Positions 6,558 through 11,694 of a stretch of 11,694 bases of DNA are shown piece after piece; position 1 is the first letter of the stretch; every line of letters starts with the position of its first letter. Source of the stretch: an uncultured Pseudomonas sp. Lineage in GTDB: Bacteria; Pseudomonadota; Gammaproteobacteria; Pseudomonadales; Pseudomonadaceae. The position numbers and the translations under genes were made by a program. Location of the stretch: contig CAMPJN010000091.1 in NCBI GenBank assembly GCA_946886875.1, positions 1 through 11,694 of the forward strand, in the 5' to 3' direction. The notes beneath the pieces were generated by a model. That model had not been told where the DNA came from. It worked only from the letters and a program-made list of their open reading frames with translations, and searched no databases.

Positions 6558-6598
6558 CTCCATTTCGGCAACCCATAGCGAGCACCCGGTTCAAGCCA

Positions 6599-7090
6599 AT
6601 GGCCAAGAAAAGCCCTCCCGCCCCAGAAGTGAACAGCCCAGCCGCGGAGCCGAGCGACACCCTGCTCAGCCAGTTGATCGGCTATGCCCTGCGCCGCGCA
6701 CAATTGAAGGTCGCGCAGAACCTGGTCGAGCAACTCAACCCCTTCGACCTGCGCCCCGCCCAGTTCTCTGCCCTGCTGATCATCGAAGCCAGCCCCGGCC
6801 TGATGCAGACCGACCTGGCGAGCATCCTCGCCATTGAGCCGCCGCAGGTGGTGACCCTGCTGAACAAACTGGAAAAACTCGGCCTCGCCGTGCGCGTGCG
6901 TTGCAAGCCGGACAAACGCTCCTACGGCATCTTCCTCAGCAAGGCCGGGGAAACCCTGCTCAAGCAGCTCAAGGAAATCGCCGCCGCCAGCGACCGCGAA
7001 GCCACAGCCGCGCTCAGCGACGAGGAACGCCAGCAGTTGCTGCAGTTGCTGCATAAGGTCTATCGCCAGGACAGCAACGCCACAGATTGA
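6599..7090 (+). CDS. ferR: MarR-family transcriptional regulator, probably FerR of the ferulate genes
   Basis: A 163-residue winged-helix regulator, typical MarR length. Helix 1 is at about 20-45 (LLSQLIGYALRRAQLKVAQ), the DNA-binding helices about 55-97 with EPPQVVTLLNKLEKLGL, the wing about 98-113 (RVRCKPDKRSYGIFL), and a C-terminal dimer helix (about 139-156). The start at 6599 (MAKKSP) is chosen because it gives the family's usual N-terminus and follows a candidate promoter; its ribosome binding site is weak. The frame is open to an ATG at 6479, which would add 40 atypical residues. MarR regulators that respond to hydroxycinnamoyl-CoA control ferulate genes in Pseudomonas (FerR of P. fluorescens), and this one lies between calB and the convergent aat-fcs-vdh genes. 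Family is certain; the name ferR is a strong positional inference. Confidence 0.85.
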   Translation: MAKKSPPAPEVNSPAAEPSDTLLSQLIGYALRRAQLKVAQNLVEQLNPFDLRPAQFSALLIIEASPGLMQTDLASILAIEPPQVVTLLNKLEKLGLAVRVRCKPDKRSYGIFLSKAGETLLKQLKEIAAASDREATAALSDEERQQLLQLLHKVYRQDSNATD

Positions 7091-7100
7091 GCGCCCGGCC

Positions 7101-7187
7101 GTAGGGTGGATGGCGCTCTATCCATCCACCAATCGCGGCACCGGCAATAGCCGCAATGCTGGATGAAAAAGGAGCCATCCACCCTAC
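7101..7187. repeat. Palindromic repeat, module A of composite element copy 2
   Basis: GTAGGGTGGATGGC (7101-7114) and GCCATCCACCCTAC (7174-7187) are perfect complements. The left arm can instead pair locally, GGTGGATGG (7105-7113) with CCATCCACC (7122-7130), giving two exclusive folds. It shares the GTAGGGTGGAT arms and the central GGATGAAAAAGG with the copy at 1940-2022. It starts 10 bases after the MarR-gene stop. Confidence 0.8.
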
Positions 7188-7198
7188 CCAGCTCTTGT

Positions 7199-7263
7199 AG
7201 CCCGGATGCAATCCGCGAAGCGGTTCTATGGCCGCTACCGATGTCCCGGATTGCATCCGGGCT
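7199..7263. terminator. Module B palindrome of composite element copy 2, possible bidirectional terminator
   Basis: AGCCCGGATGCAATCCG (7199-7215) and its exact complement (7247-7263) form a 17-base stem, with an inner AGCGG/CCGCT stem (7219-7223 with 7232-7236). It lies between the convergent MarR and aat genes, 12 bases beyond the aat stop, which suits termination from both sides. No real T run follows on either strand, so its role in termination is inferred from place and stem strength; it is equally a dispersed repeat. Confidence 0.55.
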
Positions 7264-7275
7264 TTGGGGTTCGGC

Positions 7276-8523
7276 TCAGTCCCGAACGAACTCCGGGTTC
7301 TCGATCAACACCGCCATGCCCTGACCACCACCGATGCAGGCGGCGGCGATGCCGTAGCGTTGGTTTGCGGCGCGCAGTTGCCGAGCCAGGCTGAGGCACA
7401 GGCGCAAGCCGGTAGCGGCCAGCGGGTGACCGAGGGCGATGGAGCCGCCCTGCAGATTGAGGCGCTGCGGGTCGAGCTGCAATTCACGCTGCACCGTCAA
7501 TACCTGGGCGGCCTGGGCTTCGTTGATTTCGAAGCGGGCGATATCGTCCAGGCGCAGGCCGCTGCGTTCCAGCAACAGGCGGATCGCCGGGGCCGGGCCG
7601 ATGCCCATAAATTCCGGTACCACGCCGACCACCGCGGTCGCCAGCAGCCGGGCCAATGGCCTGCGCCCCGCCGCCGCACTGGCGGAGCCGACCAGAGCCG
7701 CCGCCGCGCCGTCGACCACCGCGCAACTGTTGCCGGCGGTCTGCACGCCACCGGTATGGATCGCACGCAAACGCGATAAAGCCGCCAGGCTGGTCGGCCG
7801 CGGATGGCTGTCCTGCTCGAGCGACTCGACACCCCGCGGCAAGGCGATGCCGCGTGGCTGATAGCCGTCCAGCTCGAAGGATTCGCTGTGCACACTGACG
7901 ATTTCGTCGGCGAACACACCCTCGCCCTGCGCCGCCAACGCCGCCTCGAAACTGCGCAAGGCATAGGCGTCAGCCTCCTCGCGGCTGATGCCATAGCGCC
8001 GCGCCAGATTCTCCGCGGTGCCGATCATGTCGATATCGGCGGCCGGATCGAACAGCGCCTCCCAGAGGAAATCCTTGAACTCCACCCCGGCGCCGAGACG
8101 GAAACCGCCGCGGTGGGTATAGGCGGCGATCGGGTTGCGCGACATCGACTCGGCAGCGACGCACAGGGCCAGCTCGGCTCCCCCGGCGGCGATCTGCTCG
8201 CCGGCTTGGCGCAGCAACTCGAAACCGGTACCGCAGATGCGCTGCACGCCCAAGGCCGGCACCGCCTGCGGCACGCCGCTATACAGGCCGATATGGCGCG
8301 GCAACAGATAGGCATCGAAACTCGCCTGGGCCACGCAACCGGCCAGCACCGAATCCACCGCTGCCGGATCGATGTCGGCGCGTTTCAGCACTTCGCGGCC
8401 GACCTTGATGCCCAGGTCGGTCGGTGAGACCAAACCCAGGGCACCGCCGTAATCGCACCAGGGCGTACGCACGGCCTCAAGAATCAGCACATCGTCGAAC
8501 GCCGAGTAGAGACCATCGCTCAT
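7276..8523 (-). CDS. aat: Thiolase (acetyl-CoA acetyltransferase type) of the ferulate cluster
   Basis: A 415-residue thiolase with its full catalytic set: acyl-accepting Cys97 (QRICGTG), the NEA motif at 334-336, His366 in GGSIALGHPLAATGLR, and Cys396 in CIGGGQG. The family cleaves or forms beta-ketoacyl-CoA. The start at 8523 (MSDGLY) is chosen because it is 2 bases after the fcs stop with GGAG in the end of fcs as ribosome binding site; the frame is open further upstream but that is fcs out of frame. In Pseudomonas sp. HR199 a thiolase gene (aat) likewise adjoins fcs, yet ferulate there is degraded by the CoA-dependent, non-beta-oxidative route that needs no thiolase. Its true substrate is therefore unclear; it may serve beta-oxidation of phenylpropanoid-CoA or simply recycle acetyl-CoA units. 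Last gene of its operon before a palindromic repeat. Confidence 0.9.
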   Translation of the reverse strand: MSDGLYSAFDDVLILEAVRTPWCDYGGALGLVSPTDLGIKVGREVLKRADIDPAAVDSVLAGCVAQASFDAYLLPRHIGLYSGVPQAVPALGVQRICGTGFELLRQAGEQIAAGGAELALCVAAESMSRNPIAAYTHRGGFRLGAGVEFKDFLWEALFDPAADIDMIGTAENLARRYGISREEADAYALRSFEAALAAQGEGVFADEIVSVHSESFELDGYQPRGIALPRGVESLEQDSHPRPTSLAALSRLRAIHTGGVQTAGNSCAVVDGAAAALVGSASAAAGRRPLARLLATAVVGVVPEFMGIGPAPAIRLLLERSGLRLDDIARFEINEAQAAQVLTVQRELQLDPQRLNLQGGSIALGHPLAATGLRLCLSLARQLRAANQRYGIAAACIGGGQGMAVLIENPEFVRD

Positions 8524-8525
8524 GT

Positions 8526-10388
8526 TCAGCGCTCCGCCGTTACACGCTGCGGGTCTGCACCCTGATAGAGGGCATCGATTCGCTCGGCGCGACAACTGAG
8601 GATCACCCGCTGGTTGAGCGAACCCTTGTCGGTGACTTCGCCCTTGTCCAACGACGGCGGCTCGCTCATCAAGCAGGCCCAGGCCAGGCGTGAGGCACTG
8701 CCGGTGGCCTGCTGGTTGAGATGTTCGAGCAGCTCGCCGAGCCAGGCGCGCACCCGCGGCGCGGATAACACCTGCTCGGCCGTAGCGTTGGGCGCCAAAC
8801 CGGCCAGCTCGCGACAGGCCGCCAGCTGCGGGAACACCAGTAGGCCGATGCACTCGCGGTTCGGCGCGGTCACCACCACATCCTGGATATAGGGCGCGCC
8901 GGCCATGATCACCCGGGTGCGCAGCGGGCCGACGCTGACAAACACCCCGGTGTTGAGCTTGAAGTCCTCGGCGATGCGGCCATCGAACATCAGGCCCCAC
9001 TCCGGGTGCTCGGGGTCGGCCAGCTTCAGCGCATCGCCGGAGCAGTAGAAGCCCTCCTCATCGAAGGCCGCGGCGCTCTGCTCCGGCGAACGCCAGTAGC
9101 CCGGCATCACGTGCGGGCCGCTGAAGCGCCCTTCGAGCTTGCCGTCCACCGGCACCAATTTGACCTCGCAACCCGGAGCCGGCAGGCCGACATAACCGGC
9201 CATCGATAGCGGCCCGGTGGTGAAGGTGCAGGATGGCGCGGTCTCGGTCATGCCGATCCCCGCCATCATGCGGATACGCTCGCCGCAGTGCGCCTCGGCC
9301 ACCGCATCGAGGCGATCCCAGACTGCCTGGGACAGCCCGGCACCGGCGAAAAAGAACAGTTTGATCCGGGCGAAGAAGCGCTCGCGCAGCGCGGCATCCA
9401 CCTCCAGGGCGGCGACCAGTTCTTCCCAACCCTTGGGCACGGTGAGGTAGGCGGTCGGGGAAATCTCGCGCAGGTTGCTCAGGGTCTCGGCGAAATGCTG
9501 CGGGGTCGGCTTGCCGTCGTCGATATACAGGGTGCCGCCGTTGTACAGCACGATGCCGACGTTATGACTGCCGCCGAAGGTGTGGTTCCACGGCAGCCAG
9601 TCGACCAGCACCGGAGGCTCCTCACCGAACACCGGGAAGGTCTGCAACAGCATCTGCTGGTTGGCGCAGAGCATGCGCTGGGTGGTGATCACCGCCTTCG
9701 GCAGCTTGGTCGAGCCGCTGGTGAAGAGGAACTTGGCGATGCTGTCGGGGCCGGTCGCGGCGAAGGCCGCATCCGCCTCATCGCAAGCCGCGTTGCCGAG
9801 CAGGCTGGCGAACGAGTGGCACTCGCGCCCCGCCACCTCGCCCGCGGTCAGCAGCAAGGGCGTGGCGGCCGGCACCACCGCCTCGATCGCCCGGGCGAAG
9901 GCCTGGCCATCGGCGGCAAACACCAGCCCCGGCTGCAACAGCATGCAGATGTGCTGCAGCTTGGTGTAGTCCTGGGCCACCAATGAATAGGCCGGCGACA
10001 CCGGGCAATAGGGCACGCCGATATACAGGGCGGCGCAGGCCAGTTGCAGGTGCTCCAGATCGTTGCCGGAGAGAATCAGCAGCGGTCGCTCGACCGAAAG
10101 ATCGAAGCCCAGCAGACGTTGGGCGATGCAGCGCACCCGCCCGAGCATCTCGGCATAGCTGATGCGCTGCCACTCACCATCGGCGCCGCGGCGGGCGATA
10201 AAGGTCTGCTCGGGACGCTCCTCGGCCCAGCGCAGCAGGCGATCGAGCAGGCGCTGCGGATACGCCTGCAACGGCTCCAGCGCCTCCATATACAGCGTCT
10301 GCCCGACCTCGCGCAGTTGCACCGCCGACTGGCTGATCGATACCGGCCGATAGGCAGGTTCGACGCGACCGCTAGATGGGTTATTCAC
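8526..10388 (-). CDS. fcs: Feruloyl-CoA synthetase
   Basis: ATP-dependent ligase that activates ferulate (and probably caffeate and p-coumarate) to the CoA thioester through an acyl-adenylate. It has 620 residues, normal for Fcs. Adenylation motifs in order: P-loop LFTSGSTKLPKAV (221-233), DWLPWNHTFGG (263-273), GIGMTETAP (377-385), YCSGDA (448-453), DGRIAEDFKLNTG (469-481), and a C-terminal TDKGSLNQR carrying the likely catalytic lysine. DFKLNTGVFVSVGPLR and TDKGS-NQR are typical of the Fcs group. The usual Gly after SGST/SGTT in the P-loop is Lys here. Starts at GTG. It follows vdh after 134 bases and precedes aat by 2, so fcs-aat are coupled. Expected inducer is feruloyl-CoA acting through FerR. 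Confidence 0.93.
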   Translation of the reverse strand: MNNPSSGRVEPAYRPVSISQSAVQLREVGQTLYMEALEPLQAYPQRLLDRLLRWAEERPEQTFIARRGADGEWQRISYAEMLGRVRCIAQRLLGFDLSVERPLLILSGNDLEHLQLACAALYIGVPYCPVSPAYSLVAQDYTKLQHICMLLQPGLVFAADGQAFARAIEAVVPAATPLLLTAGEVAGRECHSFASLLGNAACDEADAAFAATGPDSIAKFLFTSGSTKLPKAVITTQRMLCANQQMLLQTFPVFGEEPPVLVDWLPWNHTFGGSHNVGIVLYNGGTLYIDDGKPTPQHFAETLSNLREISPTAYLTVPKGWEELVAALEVDAALRERFFARIKLFFFAGAGLSQAVWDRLDAVAEAHCGERIRMMAGIGMTETAPSCTFTTGPLSMAGYVGLPAPGCEVKLVPVDGKLEGRFSGPHVMPGYWRSPEQSAAAFDEEGFYCSGDALKLADPEHPEWGLMFDGRIAEDFKLNTGVFVSVGPLRTRVIMAGAPYIQDVVVTAPNRECIGLLVFPQLAACRELAGLAPNATAEQVLSAPRVRAWLGELLEHLNQQATGSASRLAWACLMSEPPSLDKGEVTDKGSLNQRVILSCRAERIDALYQGADPQRVTAER

Positions 10389-10396
10389 CTGTGAAA

Positions 10397-10402
10397 CTCC
10401 TC
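10397..10402 (-). promoter_or_regulatory. Strong ribosome binding site fixing the GTG start of fcs
   Basis: GAGGAG on the minus strand, 8 bases before the GTG at 10388. It decides the fcs start, since no ATG is well placed nearby. Confidence 0.8.
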
Positions 10403-10485
10403 AGCAAAGCATTCCCGAACGCCCGGCCATACACCCCAAAGGTGCGTGATCGAGCCCGAGCCGATTGTTCTTATAGTGCTGCTGC

Positions 10486-10518
10486 CTGTCCGGGATCTTC
10501 GCCGCAGATCCCGGGCAG
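10486..10518 (-). other. Strong stem-loop between vdh and fcs
   Basis: CTGTCCGGGATCT (10486-10498) and AGATCCCGGGCAG (10506-10518) pair over 13 bases with a single T-G wobble and a 7-base loop. It begins 4 bases after the vdh stop. No T run follows on the minus strand (the next bases are GCAGCAGCAC), so it is more likely a mRNA-protecting or partially terminating hairpin within the vdh-fcs-aat transcript than a full terminator. A TATAAG-like hexamer follows it, without a good partner. Confidence 0.6.
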
Positions 10519-10522
10519 ATTC

Positions 10523-11694
10523 TCAGATCGGGTAGTGACGCGGCCCGTTCTGTATGGTCACCCAGCGCAACTGGGTGAAGAAATCGATCGAGGCCTTGCT
10601 GCCAAAGCTGCCATAACCGCTGGCCTTGACCCCGCCGAAGGGCATCTGCGCCTCGTCATGTACAGTCGGGCCGTTGATATGGCAGATGCCGGATTCGACC
10701 CGTTGCGCTAACACCAGGGCGCGCGACACATCGCGACTGAAAATCGCCGCCGACAGGCCGAACTCGGAGTCGTTGGCCAGGCGCAGCAAGTCTTCGTCGC
10801 CCGCGCCGCGCAGCACCACCGCCACCGGGCCGAAGGATTCCTCATGGTAGAGGCGCATGTCCGAGGTGACGCCATCGAGCAGGGTCGCCTGCATGATGCT
10901 GCCGTCCAGCTGGCCGCCGGTCACCAGGCGCGCGCCCTTGGCCAGGGCATCGTCGACCAGCGCCTTGATCCGCTGCCCGGCCGACACATCGATCAGCGAG
11001 CCGAGCACCGAGGCAGCATCCTGCGGATCGCCGGCACGCAGACTGGCAACTTTATTCGCCAACTTCTCGACGAAGGCATCGGCCACTTTGGCATCGACCA
11101 CCAGCCGCTCGGTGGACATGCAGATCTGCCCCTGGTTGAAGTAGGCACCGAAGGCCGCAGCCTCTACCGCCGCGTCCAGATCGGCATCATCCAACACCAT
11201 TAACGGCGCCTTGCCGCCCAACTCCAGTAACGCCGGTTTCAGGTGTCGCGCCGACAGCTCGCCGATGATTCGCCCGACATGGGTGGAGCCGGTGAAATTC
11301 ACCCGCCGCACCGCCGGGTTGGCGATCAACCGGGCAACGATGGCCGGCGCATCTTCTGGCGCGTTAGTGATCACGTTGACCACGCCATCGCCGAGACCGG
11401 CATCCTGCAATACCTGGCCGATCAGGCGGTGCAGCGCCGGACTCAGTTCGGACGCCTTGAGCACCAGGGTATTACCGCAGGCCAGCGGCATCGCCAGCGC
11501 ACGGGTGCCGAGAATCACCGGCGCGTTCCAGGGCGCAATGCCCAACACTACGCCGCAGGGCTGACGCAAGGCCATGGCAAAGCTGCCGGGCATATCGGAC
11601 GGGACCACCTCGCCATGAATCTGCGTGGTCATCGCCGCTGCTTCGCGCAGCATGTTGGCGGCCAGGTGCACGTTGAAGCCGTACCAGTTGGCCA
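10523..11694 (-). CDS. vdh: Vanillin dehydrogenase (5' end outside window)
   Basis: NAD-dependent aldehyde dehydrogenase that oxidises vanillin to vanillate, linking Fcs/Ech to VanAB. About 389 residues are visible; the frame is open to the right edge (ANWYGFNVHLAANMLREAA at the start), and some 90-95 N-terminal residues are missing from a usual length of about 480. Catalytic features: APWNAP (oxyanion Asn), FTGSTHVG, LELGGK (general base Glu) and NQGQICMSTER (nucleophile Cys). The GQICMSTERL and PFGGVKASGYG forms are those of benzaldehyde/vanillin dehydrogenases, unlike the calB product. A GTG at 11671 is internal and not the start. Upstream, outside the window, the enoyl-CoA hydratase/aldolase gene (ech) is expected, as in other Pseudomonas ferulate clusters. 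Confidence 0.92.
   Translation of the reverse strand, partial: ANWYGFNVHLAANMLREAAAMTTQIHGEVVPSDMPGSFAMALRQPCGVVLGIAPWNAPVILGTRALAMPLACGNTLVLKASELSPALHRLIGQVLQDAGLGDGVVNVITNAPEDAPAIVARLIANPAVRRVNFTGSTHVGRIIGELSARHLKPALLELGGKAPLMVLDDADLDAAVEAAAFGAYFNQGQICMSTERLVVDAKVADAFVEKLANKVASLRAGDPQDAASVLGSLIDVSAGQRIKALVDDALAKGARLVTGGQLDGSIMQATLLDGVTSDMRLYHEESFGPVAVVLRGAGDEDLLRLANDSEFGLSAAIFSRDVSRALVLAQRVESGICHINGPTVHDEAQMPFGGVKASGYGSFGSKASIDFFTQLRWVTIQNGPRHYPI

Larger units (their letters stand above)
6263..6598. other. Regulatory gap between divergent calB and the MarR gene
   Basis: This 336-base stretch has no convincing gene. Its middle (about 6350-6410) is strongly AT-rich, in contrast to the GC-rich flanks. 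It holds, in order, an imperfect palindrome beside the calB ribosome binding site, a GC-rich hairpin, an 8-6-8 palindrome in the AT-rich part, a 10-base inverted repeat, and a palindrome overlapping a promoter-like pair ahead of the MarR gene. The frame of the MarR gene is open upstream to an ATG at 6479, but that extension is probably untranslated promoter DNA. Confidence 0.7.

Noticed and set aside
6479..6598. N-terminal extension of the MarR protein from the ATG at 6479
   Set aside because: The 40 added residues are not MarR-like, the region holds palindromes and a promoter-like pair, and no convincing ribosome binding site precedes the ATG; still possible but disfavoured.
8524..9000. Extension of the thiolase frame upstream of 8523
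   Set aside because: This part is fcs in another frame; thiolase similarity starts at MSDGLY and a ribosome binding site lies before that ATG.
9288..9986. Long plus-strand open frame (232 codons) opposite fcs
   Set aside because: Shadow of fcs; no ribosome binding site or domain, and composition reflects reverse-strand codon bias.
1..11694. Mobile element, CRISPR, tRNA or horizontal-transfer signs
   Set aside because: No transposase, integrase, direct-repeat array, tRNA-like fold or broad composition break is visible; the only AT-rich patch is a promoter region.

Overview
This is an ordinary-composition, high-GC Pseudomonas-type chromosomal segment. It carries most of a pathway that takes lignin-derived phenylpropanoids (coniferyl aldehyde, ferulate) down to protocatechuate. 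The assignment to Pseudomonas rests on the close match of the proteins to the vanA/vanB, calB, fcs, aat and vdh families known from that genus, and on typical pseudomonad intergenic palindromes (REP-like 'GTAGGAGCCAGC' and 'GTAGGGTGGAT'/'GTAGCCCGG' elements). I have run no database search; all identities come from motif and sequence recognition.

Layout, left to right. (1) Positions 1-1936, plus strand: vanA (5' end cut off by the window) and vanB, the two-component vanillate O-demethylase, with the stop of vanA overlapping the start of vanB. (2) Positions 1937-2197: a composite palindromic repeat between convergent genes. (3) Positions 2198-6262, all on the minus strand, reading from right to left: coniferyl aldehyde dehydrogenase (calB), an alpha/beta hydrolase 23 bases behind it, a REP-like palindrome, a TetR-family regulator, and a GntR/FCD regulator that is probably vanR. 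(4) Positions 6263-6598: a regulatory gap between divergent calB and a MarR gene. It is unusually AT-rich in the middle and holds several palindromes, including a good operator/promoter candidate for the MarR gene. (5) Positions 6599-7090, plus strand: the MarR regulator, probably ferR. (6) Positions 7091-7275: a second copy of the composite repeat between convergent genes. (7) Positions 7276-11694, minus strand: vdh (5' end cut off at the right edge), fcs and aat.

How the genes work together (established pathway knowledge applied to this order): CalB oxidises coniferyl aldehyde to ferulate; Fcs makes feruloyl-CoA; an enoyl-CoA hydratase/aldolase (Ech, not in the window, expected just beyond the right edge upstream of vdh) cleaves this to vanillin and acetyl-CoA; Vdh oxidises vanillin to vanillate; VanAB demethylates vanillate to protocatechuate. 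FerR (MarR) and VanR (GntR) are the likely regulators of the fcs/vdh and van genes. The TetR protein and the alpha/beta hydrolase have no assigned job, although the hydrolase appears co-transcribed with calB and may supply substrate by hydrolysing an ester.

I see no mobile element, CRISPR array, RNA gene or clearly novel system. The points most worth a second look are the ferR operator/promoter and a related-looking site in the calB leader, the twinned composite repeats, the calB-linked hydrolase, and the thiolase retained beside fcs.
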